64,000 bases of DNA, taken from the NCBI RefSeq assembly GCF_003261635.1, contig NZ_QFXK01000090.1:1-64000 (forward strand), given 5' to 3'. A program made the position numbers and the translations under genes. Below are positions 50,197-58,724 of the stretch, one piece after another (the first letter of the stretch is position 1; every line of letters begins with the position of its first letter). Origin of the DNA: Kribbella monticola (GTDB lineage: Bacteria > Actinomycetota > Actinomycetes > Propionibacteriales > Kribbellaceae). The notes under the pieces were generated by a model. That model searched no databases. It was not told the origin of the DNA and saw nothing but the letters and a program-made list of their open reading frames with translations.

Positions 50197-52044
50197 CTAG
50201 CCTCCGAGTCCGGACGCCAGGCTGGTCCTGGTCAGTCGTTGGGTGAGGTAGGTCGCCAGGAACGCGACGAGCGCGATGACCAGGACGACCGCGTTGGCCA
50301 TCTGGTCGTAGGCGAAGTCGATCAGGTTGATGGACAGCGTGGTCAGCAACTGGGTGCCGGTGGTGGTCAGCATGATCACGATGCTGAGTTCCTTGATGCC
50401 GGAGATGAACGGCAGCACGATGCCGGTGACGAGCGAGCCACGCTGGATCGGGATGACCACGGTGCGGACCCGGGTGAGCCAGCCGGCGCCGGTGATCTGG
50501 GCGGCCTCCTCCGGTTCCCTGCCCAGCTGGGTCATCGCGCTGATCCCGGATCTCGACGCATAGGGCAGATGCGTCACGGCCAGCACGATCACCAGCAGCG
50601 TGATCGATCCGTACAACGCGGGCACCGGCCCCCGGCGTACGGCGAAGAGCGACAGGAACGCGGCGGCGAACGCGATGCCGGGCACCAGGTAGGGCAGAAA
50701 GCTCACCTGCCGCAGGGTCGTCGCCACCCGTGAGCCGTCGGAACGGACCACGACGTAGCCGATCAGCAGTCCGACGAGTCCGCAGATCAACGCGGCCAGA
50801 CCGACGATGCGCAAGCTGTTCCAGGCCGCGTCGAGCAATTCCGTACCGCGGAGCAGGCCGTGCGGGAAGCCTGGCGCATCGGGAAGACTCTTCGCCAGCC
50901 AGTACTTCAAGGTGAAGTTGTCGGCGCTGAACACACCGGGTGTCGTGGTCACCGTGGACAGCGCCAGAGTGAGCACAGGAACCGCGACGCTGAAGACGAA
51001 GATGCTCAGCGCGACACCGCCGGCTACCCATCGCCAGCGTCCGAGCTCGATGATCCGGTTCATCGCCCCTTTGCCGCCCACGGTGACGAAGCGGCGCTGT
51101 TCGCGGAGCAGTCGCGCGTCGGCAACGACGACGGCGACCCCGATCACGACGATCACCGTCGCGATGACCGCCGTGATCCCCGGCTCGTGGTTACGCACGG
51201 AGGCGAACAACGACGTCGACAGCAGGTTGAAATCGACGGGCAGGCCGAGGATGTACGGCGTACCGAAGGTGCCGAGGATTCGCCCGAAGACCAGCAGAGT
51301 GGACGACGACAGCGACGGCAGCATGAGCGGGAGCGTGATGCGGCCGAGCACGGTACTGCGACGGGCGCCCAGGATGCGGGCCGAGTCTTCGAGCTGGGAA
51401 TCCAAGCGCCGCAAGGCATTGCCGAACAGGAGCAGGACGAACGGGAAGTAATGCATGCCGAGGCAGATGATGATCGGTACCGCGCCGTAGGCCAGCCAGT
51501 TCGGCGTACTGATCCCACGGGCTTCGAGAATGCCGACCTGACCTCCGGATCGCTCGTTCTTGAACAATGCGAGCCAGGCCAACGCAAAGGTCCAGGACGG
51601 CAGCATGTAAGGAACGACCAATGCCGTGGACAACCATTTGCGGCCGGCGATATCGGTCCGGGTGAGCAGGAAGGCACTCAGCCCACCCAGCAGGAGTGCC
51701 AGTGCCGTCACGCCGACCGCGACGATCAAAGTGTTGAGCAACGGGTGCCAGAACACGATCGAGCTCACCTGCGAACGGAACACCCGCCAGAGGTAGTAGC
51801 TGGTGAGTTCGCCGGCCTGCTGGCCGGTCTTCGGCTGGTCGCCGAACTGGACCCGGGCCGCGTCGGACAGCACCGCGACCAGTGGAGCGATCACCAGGTA
51901 GAGCAGGATCACCGTCAGCACGATGCCGATCAGCAGAGTCGGTTCGTGCAGGGCGACACTGAGCCGGTAGCGCCAGCGGCGGGTCCGGCGGGGGAGCGGA
52001 TCAGGAGGTGGAGCCGTCGACGGACGGGCATCGGTGATGGCCAT
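50197..52044 (-). CDS. Fused two-domain ABC permease (FbpB/PhnV class)
   Basis: A 615-residue permease with about 12 membrane helices. Two homologous BPD-transp domains are fused, each with an EAA-type loop: LEDSARILGARRSTVLGRIT and PEEAAQITGAGWLTRVRTVV. This fusion is typical of Fe(III) (FbpB/AfuB) and 2-aminoethylphosphonate or related transporters. ATG at 52044, GGAGG upstream. Lies 27 bp after the binding-protein gene. Iron and phosphoester substrates cannot be separated from the permease alone. Confidence 0.88.
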   Translation of the reverse strand: MAITDARPSTAPPPDPLPRRTRRWRYRLSVALHEPTLLIGIVLTVILLYLVIAPLVAVLSDAARVQFGDQPKTGQQAGELTSYYLWRVFRSQVSSIVFWHPLLNTLIVAVGVTALALLLGGLSAFLLTRTDIAGRKWLSTALVVPYMLPSWTFALAWLALFKNERSGGQVGILEARGISTPNWLAYGAVPIIICLGMHYFPFVLLLFGNALRRLDSQLEDSARILGARRSTVLGRITLPLMLPSLSSSTLLVFGRILGTFGTPYILGLPVDFNLLSTSLFASVRNHEPGITAVIATVIVVIGVAVVVADARLLREQRRFVTVGGKGAMNRIIELGRWRWVAGGVALSIFVFSVAVPVLTLALSTVTTTPGVFSADNFTLKYWLAKSLPDAPGFPHGLLRGTELLDAAWNSLRIVGLAALICGLVGLLIGYVVVRSDGSRVATTLRQVSFLPYLVPGIAFAAAFLSLFAVRRGPVPALYGSITLLVIVLAVTHLPYASRSGISAMTQLGREPEEAAQITGAGWLTRVRTVVIPIQRGSLVTGIVLPFISGIKELSIVIMLTTTGTQLLTTLSINLIDFAYDQMANAVVLVIALVAFLATYLTQRLTRTSLASGLGG

Positions 52045-52071
52045 GAATGAAGTCCTCCGGGAACTCGTCGA

Positions 52072-53271
52072 TCAGCGATGGTTGAGACGCCAGTGGTCCT
52101 GCATCGTCTGGGCGTCCCGGAAGTCCGAGAGCAGCTTCGCGGGATCGAACTTCATCAGCTGCCGGCTCCAGTCGGTCAGCCCCGGCGGGTTGTTGCTGCT
52201 CGGCGGCACGGCCTTGCTGCCGGAGATTCCGCCCGAACCCATCTCGGGGGTGATGCCTTCCGCGGTCAGCACGAAGTGCATGAAGAGCTTCGCGGCGTTC
52301 GGGTGCTTGGTGCCGGTCGCGATCGCACCGAACTTGGGGTACTGGTACCCGACGTACGGCTTGAGTGAGTCGCAGACCTTCATCTTGTAGCCCTTGCCGG
52401 CGACATCGCGGAACTTCGCGATCGACACCAGGCCGATGCGGGGTTCCGTCTGGTTGGGTGCGGCGACCGCGGCTGACACGTCGTCGTCGGCCGCGGTCAG
52501 GATCGGGTCGTTCTTCGCGAGCTGCTTCACCCACTCCTTGCCCGCCGACGCTTCGGAGGTAGCCAGGTCCTTGCCGCTGTTGGCCTTGTACGCCGTCCGC
52601 AGCTCAGCGTCGTACGTCGAACCCAACTGGTTGAACCACTCGATGATGTTCGGCTTGCCGAGCGGATCCTGCAGGGCCACCTTGCCCCTCCACTCCGCCG
52701 AGGTGAGGTCCCAGAGGTTGTCGACCGGACAGCCGTTCGGGAACACCTTCGGGTTGTAGATCCAGACGTTCGCCTTGGACAGCACCATCAACGGGTTGCG
52801 GTTCGCCTCGTCGATCTGATCGGCCAGATCGGCCGGGATCCACGTGTAGACGGTCTTCTGCGGCAGCAACTGGCCGACCAGGGTCGGGCCGTTCTCGTAC
52901 AGCGTGAGGTCGATCGTCACGTTCTTGGCCTGCGCCTCGCGGGTCATCTTCTCCAGCGTGTCGCCGACGTCCGACTTCACCCCGGTGGTCTTGATCCCGT
53001 ACTTCGTCTGGAACGCGTCGGCCACCTTCTTGATGTCGCCGGTGCTGTCGTACACCGTGACGGCGCCCTCCTTCTTCGCGGCGGCGGTCAGGGCCGCCAG
53101 GTCGAAGTCGCTGTCGATCACCGGGCCGGCCACCGCGGCGTCAGCCGCATCGGTGCCGTCTGTGCTGTTCGTCGCGGTCGAGGGCGCGCAACCGACGGCT
53201 GCCAGCGCGGCGACGACGCCCATCGCCAACAGATAGCGGTGGCGGTGGCTTGTCCTGGTACGGCTGGTCAT
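52072..53271 (-). CDS. ABC transporter substrate-binding lipoprotein (AfuA/PhnS class)
   Basis: A 399-residue binding protein: signal peptide with lipobox AAVGCAP (Cys near residue 28), then a type II fold beginning LAALTAAAKKEGAVTVYDST, with TLEKMTREAQAKNVTIDLTL and RIGLVSIAKFRDVAGKGYKM. The family includes Fe(III), thiamine, AEP and hexose-phosphate (AfuA) binders. No iron-binding tyrosine pair is evident to me near the C-terminus. ATG at 53271, AGGAGG upstream. First gene of the operon; a GntR-type motif lies 64-75 bp upstream. Confidence 0.87.
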   Translation of the reverse strand: MTSRTRTSHRHRYLLAMGVVAALAAVGCAPSTATNSTDGTDAADAAVAGPVIDSDFDLAALTAAAKKEGAVTVYDSTGDIKKVADAFQTKYGIKTTGVKSDVGDTLEKMTREAQAKNVTIDLTLYENGPTLVGQLLPQKTVYTWIPADLADQIDEANRNPLMVLSKANVWIYNPKVFPNGCPVDNLWDLTSAEWRGKVALQDPLGKPNIIEWFNQLGSTYDAELRTAYKANSGKDLATSEASAGKEWVKQLAKNDPILTAADDDVSAAVAAPNQTEPRIGLVSIAKFRDVAGKGYKMKVCDSLKPYVGYQYPKFGAIATGTKHPNAAKLFMHFVLTAEGITPEMGSGGISGSKAVPPSSNNPPGLTDWSRQLMKFDPAKLLSDFRDAQTMQDHWRLNHR

Positions 53272-53334
53272 GAGCGATACCTCCTGGATCTGACCGGCCG
53301 GGCCGGTCGCGTGCAGAAAGGCTCACCCCAGGAC

Positions 53335-53346
53335 GTCAATATGTCA
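53335..53346 (-). promoter_or_regulatory. Putative GntR site A before the ABC/phosphatase operon
   Basis: On the minus strand this reads TGACATATTGAC, differing by one base from site C and two to three from site B. It is also part of TATGTC-AA-GACATA (53340-53353), an inverted repeat. Confidence 0.6.
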
Positions 53347-53421
53347 AGACATAAGGATGTAATCGGTAGTAGGTCGGATCGACGGCGTCGACTGCGGCAG
53401 CTGGAGGCGGGTCGTGAGCGA

Positions 53422-53450
53422 TTGTTAGTAAGGACATACTGATGTATGGT
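53422..53450 (+). promoter_or_regulatory. Promoter of the phytase-pit-DUF47 operon
   Basis: TTGTTA (-35, 53422-53427) and TATGGT (-10, 53445-53450) are separated by exactly 17 bp. The putative GntR site B lies in the spacer, so binding should block RNA polymerase. The leader to the GTG at 53493 would be about 36 nt. Confidence 0.6.
53432..53443 (+). promoter_or_regulatory. Putative GntR site B in the phytase promoter
   Basis: GGACATACTGAT shares GACATACTGA with site C and extends into ACATAC-TGAT-GTATG, an inverted repeat. It sits between the -35 and -10. Confidence 0.6.
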
Positions 53451-53492
53451 CCAGCGAACATTCACCTGCTCCACTGTTTTCTGGAGGTATCG

Positions 53493-54809
53493 GTGCTCAC
53501 TGTTCGACGACATTCCTTCCGCCTACCGGCCGCCATCGCCGCCGGGCTCGGCCTGGTCGCCAGTACCGCGATCGGTCTGCCCGCCGGCGCCCGGACGACC
53601 ATCGCCTCGGTCCACGCCACGACCGAGACGCCGGCCCAGTTCGACGACGACGCGGGCGGCAACGCCGACGCGGACGACCCGGCGATCTGGCGCAACAACG
53701 CCCACCCGTCCAAGAGCCTGGTCATCACGACAGCCAAAGAAGCCGGCCTGAAGGTGTACAACCTGTCCGGCGTCCAGCTACAGGTCCTCCCGGTGCCTCC
53801 GCCGCCCGGACCGGGCCTGGAAAGCGGCCGGTTCAACAACGTGGACCTCCTTCCCGGCGTGCAGTTCGCGGACGGGAAGGCGGACGTCGCCGTCGTCTCC
53901 GACCGCGGCCGCGACCGGATCCGCACCTACCGGATCAACCCGAACAGCACCACCACACCGCTGACCGACGTGACCGCCGCGTCCGTGCCGCGGGTCTTCT
54001 CGGCGACCGAGGCCGACGTGGAGGACCAGAACACGGCGTACGGTCTGGCGGCCTACACGGACAAGGCGACCGGCAAGCACTACGCGATCGCGAGCCGCCG
54101 CAACAACACCACTCTCAAGCTCGTCGAGCTGAAGGTGGTCGGTGCCACGATCAACTACACGACCGTGCGCAGCTACGACCTGCCGGCGAGCTTCACGTTG
54201 CCCAACGGCACCAGTTGGACGCCTTGTGACGAACCCGGATCGACACCGCAGATCGAGGGGATGGTGGTCGACACCCACACCGGCAAGCTGTACGCCGGCC
54301 AGGAGGACGTCGGGATCTGGAAGCTCGACGCCAACCTGATCGGCAGCCCCACCCTGGTGGACAAGGTGCGCGAGTTCGGCATCCCGGGGAGCTACGACCC
54401 GGAGACCGACGAGTGCACGGCCGGCGCAGACCCGGGGTACGGCGGGAAGCATGTCACCGCCGATGTCGAGGGCCTGACCATCTTCGACGACGGGGACGGT
54501 GAGGGCTACCTGCTGGCGTCCAGTCAGGGCGACAACACCTTCGTGGCTTACGACCGCGAGGGCTCCAACCCGTTCCTGACCAACTTCAGGATCGCGCCCG
54601 GCGTTTCGATCGACGGTTCCGAGGAGTGCGACGGGGCGATGGTGTCCAGCGCGTCCTTCGGCAGCGCCTATCCGGACGGGCTGCTCGTCGTCCAGGACGG
54701 CTTCAACGCGCCGGAGGTGATCGGCGACGACGGCGAGCCGCGGGCCAACACCAACTTCAAGTTCGTCAGCTGGGACGACGTGGCCGACGAGACCGGACTG
54801 GACGACTGA
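53493..54809 (+). CDS. Secreted beta-propeller phytase (3-phytase)
   Basis: A 438-residue protein with a signal peptide (about 1-38), then the six-bladed beta-propeller phytase fold: ADADDPAIWRNNAHPSKSLV, YNLSGVQLQVL, VDLLPGVQFADGKADVAVVS, QIEGMVVDTHTGKLYAGQED, HVTADVEGLTIF and YLLASSQGDNTFVAYDR. The many acidic residues form the calcium-rich cleft. It releases phosphate from phytate outside the cell. GTG at 53493 with GGAGG at 53483. A phosphate carrier gene follows 5 bp later. Confidence 0.93.
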   Translation: MLTVRRHSFRLPAAIAAGLGLVASTAIGLPAGARTTIASVHATTETPAQFDDDAGGNADADDPAIWRNNAHPSKSLVITTAKEAGLKVYNLSGVQLQVLPVPPPPGPGLESGRFNNVDLLPGVQFADGKADVAVVSDRGRDRIRTYRINPNSTTTPLTDVTAASVPRVFSATEADVEDQNTAYGLAAYTDKATGKHYAIASRRNNTTLKLVELKVVGATINYTTVRSYDLPASFTLPNGTSWTPCDEPGSTPQIEGMVVDTHTGKLYAGQEDVGIWKLDANLIGSPTLVDKVREFGIPGSYDPETDECTAGADPGYGGKHVTADVEGLTIFDDGDGEGYLLASSQGDNTFVAYDREGSNPFLTNFRIAPGVSIDGSEECDGAMVSSASFGSAYPDGLLVVQDGFNAPEVIGDDGEPRANTNFKFVSWDDVADETGLDD

Positions 54810-54814
54810 TCACG

Positions 54815-55789
54815 ATGCCTGGTGACACCGTGACGGTCCTGCTCGTGGCCGTCACGGTGTCCTTCGTGTTCATCTGCGGTGCCAACGACGGCGGAGCCCT
54901 GCTGTCGTTGGCGATTCGCCATCGCGGTGCCTCGGGCGTCCTCGTCCTGACGGTGCTCGCGTTGGCAGTCGCGGCGGGACCGGCGGTCTTCGGGCTCGCT
55001 GTCGCCCAGACATTCACCACCAAGCTGACCGGCGGCGCCGACGGGCAACTGACCTTTCTCGTCGGTACGTCGGTGGCGATCGGGCTGGTGCTCGCGCTGA
55101 CGTGGCGGGGTATCCCGACCAGCATCACGCTGGCCCTCCTCGGCGCGATCGCCGGTGCTGCGGTCGGCCTCGGTTCGACGCCCGCGTGGGGCAGATTGGG
55201 ATTCGTCCTGGCTCTCGGCGCGGCGGCACCAATGGTGGGCCTGACCTTGGCGTTCCTGCTGGGCCGAGCAATACGGCGGCTGCCCTTCACCCGGGTGGCT
55301 CGCTGGACGAGCGCAGTACAACTGCTGGCCTTTCTCGGTCAGAGCTTGGCTTATGCCGCCAACGACGGCCAGAAGATGTACGCCGTGGTTGCCACCACCG
55401 CGGTGGCCGCAGGGCATCCCGTTGCCCTCGGCGCCGATCTTCTTCCGGTCGTCGTGATCGCGGGGATCTTCGCAGCGGGAGCGACAGTCAGTCTGCGGCG
55501 AGTCGGACGTGGAGCGACGGCCACCCTGGTGCGGATGCGCCCTGGGCATGTCATCTCGGCCGAAGTGTCCGCGTCGGTCGCCGTCTTCGGTACTGCGAGC
55601 CTCGGCGTACCGGTGAGCATGACCCAGGCCACCACGGGCGGCTTGATCGGCGCCGCACTGAACCACGGGCCGCGCTCGATCCGGTGGCAGTACACCACGC
55701 CGCTGGTCGTTGCGTGGGCGGTGACGCTGCCGGCCGGTCTGGTCGGCGGCCTCGTGATCGGGTTGATTGTCCAAGGAGTCGCACGATGA
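54815..55789 (+). CDS. Pit-type inorganic phosphate transporter
   Basis: A 324-residue carrier with about 9-10 membrane helices and the duplicated PiT signature, FICGANDGGALLSLAIR near the N-terminus and SLAYAANDGQKMYAVVA in the second half. It imports phosphate, probably as a metal-phosphate complex by ion symport. ATG at 54815, 5 bp after the phytase stop, and ATGA overlap with the DUF47 gene. The trio phytase-Pit-DUF47 forms a release-and-uptake unit. Confidence 0.92.
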   Translation: MPGDTVTVLLVAVTVSFVFICGANDGGALLSLAIRHRGASGVLVLTVLALAVAAGPAVFGLAVAQTFTTKLTGGADGQLTFLVGTSVAIGLVLALTWRGIPTSITLALLGAIAGAAVGLGSTPAWGRLGFVLALGAAAPMVGLTLAFLLGRAIRRLPFTRVARWTSAVQLLAFLGQSLAYAANDGQKMYAVVATTAVAAGHPVALGADLLPVVVIAGIFAAGATVSLRRVGRGATATLVRMRPGHVISAEVSASVAVFGTASLGVPVSMTQATTGGLIGAALNHGPRSIRWQYTTPLVVAWAVTLPAGLVGGLVIGLIVQGVAR

Positions 55790-56421
55790 GAATCCGCAAG
55801 CTGTACGACGATCTGACCGGCCGGACGCATCATCGGGCGTTGAACGCCCTGCACGGCCAGCTCGGGACGGCCATCGACGGTGTCAGCCTCACCTCGCGGA
55901 TGACCAGGGGAGAGCTGAGCCCGGCCGACGCGCGAGCAGAGATGGTCGACGTCGAGCACGCCGGCGACTCGCTGCGCGCAGTACTGGTCGGCGAGTTGTC
56001 CACAGCGCTGACGACACCGATCGACCGGGAAGACCTTTATCGGTTGTCGAGGTCGGTGGACGACGTCCTGGACAATCTGCGCGATCTCGTCCGCGAGACG
56101 GATCTGTACCGCGCGGTGCCCGAGGCCGGGGATCTGGACATCCTCACCGTGGTGGCGGACGGGTTGGCCCTGCTGCAGAAGGCGATCGGGAGCCTCCCGC
56201 GACGGCCGGCCGAGGTGACCATGACGACGCTCGCCGTCCGCAAATGCGCCGGCCGGGTGCGTCAGCTCTACCAGTCCTCGGTGGCGGACCTCTTCGAGCA
56301 GGAGGTGTCGACCGATCTGCTGAAGCGACGGGAGCTGTTGCGCCGGCTCGACGTGGTGGGGCTGCGGCTCGGCGAGTGCGCCGACGCACTGTCCGACGCG
56401 ATGCTGAAACGCAGCCACTGA
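55786..56421 (+). CDS. DUF47/PhoU-like accessory protein of the Pit transporter
   Basis: A 211-residue all-helical protein of the DUF47 (PhoU-like) family: EMVDVEHAGDSLRAVLVGEL and TPIDREDLYRLSRSVDDVLD carry the ExxxDxxxD metal-type motifs. DUF47 proteins are encoded next to Pit carriers and are thought to regulate them. ATG overlaps the pit stop. Confidence 0.9.
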   Translation: MRIRKLYDDLTGRTHHRALNALHGQLGTAIDGVSLTSRMTRGELSPADARAEMVDVEHAGDSLRAVLVGELSTALTTPIDREDLYRLSRSVDDVLDNLRDLVRETDLYRAVPEAGDLDILTVVADGLALLQKAIGSLPRRPAEVTMTTLAVRKCAGRVRQLYQSSVADLFEQEVSTDLLKRRELLRRLDVVGLRLGECADALSDAMLKRSH

Positions 56422-56423
56422 AT

Positions 56424-56470
56424 CTCGAGCTCAGCCTCGAGCTCACCCTCGGCTCACCCTCGAGCTCAGT
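56424..56470. repeat. Four imperfect 12-bp tandem repeats
   Basis: Units CTCGAGCTCAGC, CTCGAGCTCACC, CTCGGCTCACC (one base lost) and CTCGAGCTCAGT fill the gap between the convergent DUF47 and GntR genes; the last overlaps the GntR stop codon. No terminator hairpin other than CTCGAG self-pairing is seen. Confidence 0.75.
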
Positions 56471-57206
56471 CGAAGCCGAAGGAGATGTCGATCGAGTAGA
56501 GCGAGGCGCGGTACAGGTCGCGGCCGAACTCGATCGGCCGTCCGCTGCCGTCGAAGGCGGTCCGGTGCACCTTGAGCAGGGTGGCGTCGGCCGGCTCGTG
56601 CAGCAGGGCCGCCTCCTCCGGTGTCGCCTTGCGGGCCCCGACGGTCTGCTCGGCCGCCTTCACCTCGGTCTTCGCGGCGCGCAGCAGTTGGTACAGCCCG
56701 CGACCGGCCAGCCCTTCGGCGGTCACCCCGAGATCTGGCAGGACATGGTTGCGCAGGATCGCGAGCGGCTCGTCGTCGGCGAAGCGAAGCCTCTCGATCG
56801 CGAGCACCTCGGCGCCGGCGGCGAGGCCGAGCGCCGCCGCGACCTTGTCCGGCGCCGGCACGACCTCACACGACAGCACCTCGGTGCGGGGCCGGCGGCC
56901 GGCGCGCTGGAGGTCCTCGAACAGGCTGGTCCGTTCGACCTTGCGGCGTACCCGGTTGTGAACGACGGAGGTACCAACGCCGCGTTTGCGGCTCAGCATC
57001 CCCTTCTCCACCAGGTACTGCAGGGCCTGCCGGACCGTCGGCCGCGACAACCCGAGCTGCTCGGCCACCATCATCTCGTTGTCCAGCCGGGTGCCCGGAG
57101 GAAGCTGGCCCGACTCGATCAACTCCTGCAGCCGCTGCGCCACCTGGAAGTACAACGGCACCGGACTCGACCTGTCGATCTCCACCAGCCGATCGAGACT
57201 CTGCAT
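56466..57206 (-). CDS. GntR/HutC family regulator with UTRA domain
   Basis: A 246-residue regulator: winged helix (PPGTRLDNEMMVAEQLGLSR, then PTVRQALQYLVEKGMLSRKR) and a C-terminal UTRA ligand domain (ERTSLFEDLQRAGRRP, FADDEPLAILRNHVLPDLG). ATG at 57206 with AGGAGG upstream. UTRA regulators such as PhnF sense small, often phosphorylated, metabolites. Its own promoter carries motif site C, matching sites before the ABC/phosphatase and phytase operons, so it is the probable regulator of both. Confidence 0.9.
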   Translation of the reverse strand: MQSLDRLVEIDRSSPVPLYFQVAQRLQELIESGQLPPGTRLDNEMMVAEQLGLSRPTVRQALQYLVEKGMLSRKRGVGTSVVHNRVRRKVERTSLFEDLQRAGRRPRTEVLSCEVVPAPDKVAAALGLAAGAEVLAIERLRFADDEPLAILRNHVLPDLGVTAEGLAGRGLYQLLRAAKTEVKAAEQTVGARKATPEEAALLHEPADATLLKVHRTAFDGSGRPIEFGRDLYRASLYSIDISFGFD

Positions 57207-57243
57207 CGATTCCTCCTGACAAGCCCGCCCACCATCTCCGCTT

Positions 57244-57255
57244 GTCAGTATGTCA
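57244..57255 (-). promoter_or_regulatory. Putative GntR site C before the regulator gene
   Basis: On the minus strand TGACATACTGAC, 38-49 bp upstream of the GntR start. 11 of 12 bases match site A. Suggests autoregulation. Confidence 0.6.
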
Positions 57256-57277
57256 GCATCAACAGACCAACCGCGAG

Positions 57278-58498
57278 CTAGCGGGCGCAGCGGGTCGGCC
57301 CATCGGCAGCTGCGGCGTCGGGCGTCTTGGGTCGAGCCGGGGCGAGCGGTCGCAGGAAACCCGCTGCTGCCGCGGCGAGAACCAGGGCCACGGCCGACGC
57401 GAGCAGGATCGGGGACGCACCCGCATCCCCGGCGAACCCGGCGAGAACCCCCGCCGCGGCGGCTGCCGGGATCCGCAGGGTGGAGCTCAGGATCAGGACC
57501 TGGGCACGTGCCTCGGTAGGGGCGGCCTCGACGCACGCGGTGAGCGTGGCAGCCAGGAAAGGTCCGTTCGCGAGGCCGAGGAGCACAAAGGACGCCTGGG
57601 CCAGTAGGTACGTCGGTGCGGCAGCGGCTCCGGCGAGAGCCAGAGCCATCACGGCCAGACAGAAGCCGGCCGCACGATCAGGGCCGGCCTTGAAGGGCCG
57701 GGCGGCGATCAGCAGACTCCCCACGAGGCTGCCGAGACCGTACAAGGCTATGAGTACACCGCCTTGCGCCGAGCCGCGACCGAGTTCCAGACCGAGCAGC
57801 GGAGCCGCGACGCGAAGGGTCCCCATCCCCAGTCCGGCCACACCGATGGCGGCGATCGCACGGATGAGCAACCGGTTCCGGCTGACCAGGCGCACCACGT
57901 CGGCTGTTCGGAGTACTGGCGCGTCGGCCGGTGACGCGGAGACCGCGGGGAGGGCGAGGACGAGAACACCGGCCAGCATCGCAGTACCGGCGAAGATCAG
58001 CATCGCGGTCCGGGTGCCGACGGTCAGCGCCAGTGCTGCTGCTGTGGCCGGTCCCGCGGCGGTCGCGATTCCCCAGGTGGCGCTGTCCAGGGCGAGCGCC
58101 CGGGTCGCATCCTTCGGGAGCCGGCTGGTCAGCCCGCCGCCGAGGAAGGGGCCGGCGCATCCCGCGATCAGCGCGGCCAGAATCGGGAACACCGCCGCGG
58201 TCGATCCGAGCATCACGGTGGCCGCGGCGACCGCGATGCCGTAACCGGCGAAGGCACCAGCCAGCAGCGGCCTGGTGTCGCGCCATCTCGCCAGCATCCG
58301 GGCGATCCACGGCCCGGCCAGGTGGGGTGCGATCAAGGCGGCGACCAGCAGACCGGCGATCGTCGTCGGCTCAGCCTCCCTGGGCAACACTTCGAGGGCG
58401 AGCAAGGAGAGCCCGACCACGGCACCGTCATTGGCCACCCGCATCGCAACGGCCACCACAAGGTACCGGATCAGTTCGCTGTGTCGCAGGCTCGGCAT
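57278..58498 (-). CDS. MFS transporter
   Basis: A 406-residue transporter with about 12 hydrophobic helices, extremely Ala/Leu-rich. The motif-A region is degenerate (GGGLTSRLPKDATRALALDS). It starts with ATG at 58498, with a weak AGG nearby. It ends 71 bp from the GntR start on the same strand. No regulator or substrate clue other than the decayed TetR remnant immediately upstream (58538-58724), which may once have controlled it. Confidence 0.83.
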   Translation of the reverse strand: MPSLRHSELIRYLVVAVAMRVANDGAVVGLSLLALEVLPREAEPTTIAGLLVAALIAPHLAGPWIARMLARWRDTRPLLAGAFAGYGIAVAAATVMLGSTAAVFPILAALIAGCAGPFLGGGLTSRLPKDATRALALDSATWGIATAAGPATAAALALTVGTRTAMLIFAGTAMLAGVLVLALPAVSASPADAPVLRTADVVRLVSRNRLLIRAIAAIGVAGLGMGTLRVAAPLLGLELGRGSAQGGVLIALYGLGSLVGSLLIAARPFKAGPDRAAGFCLAVMALALAGAAAAPTYLLAQASFVLLGLANGPFLAATLTACVEAAPTEARAQVLILSSTLRIPAAAAAGVLAGFAGDAGASPILLASAVALVLAAAAAGFLRPLAPARPKTPDAAAADGPTRCAR

Positions 58499-58537
58499 TC
58501 CTACCCGATTCCCTGCTGGCCAAGGCCGAAACGATCG

Positions 58538-58724
58538 TCAGGGCCGGGGAGTTTGCAGGCCGGTGATGAGGGTGTCGACGAGGAAGCGGTAGCTGCGGTC
58601 GATGTTGCGGGGGAGGCCGAGTCCGTACGCCGAGGCGGTCGGCCAGCAACCCCATCGTCAGTCCGGCGAAGCCGACCTCGTCGACGAGCTCAGCGCCGGC
58701 CGCGACGACTGCGGCCGGTGCGAG
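58538..58724 (-). pseudogene. Remnant of a TetR regulator gene
   Basis: The frame from 58724 encodes a TetR N-terminus, LAPAAVVAAGAELVDEVGFA then GLTMGLLADRLGV. After a frame change near 58625 the next frame reads YGLGLPRNIDRSYRFLVDTL then ITGLQTPRP and a stop at 58538, which resembles a TetR C-terminal end. About 120 central codons are missing and no start codon is in place. It is a deletion-scarred gene. Confidence 0.65.

Noticed and set aside
49056..53271. Calling the ABC transporter an iron(III) importer outright
   Set aside because: The family includes Fe(III), phosphonate and sugar-phosphate importers; the operon with three phosphatases argues against a bare iron annotation.
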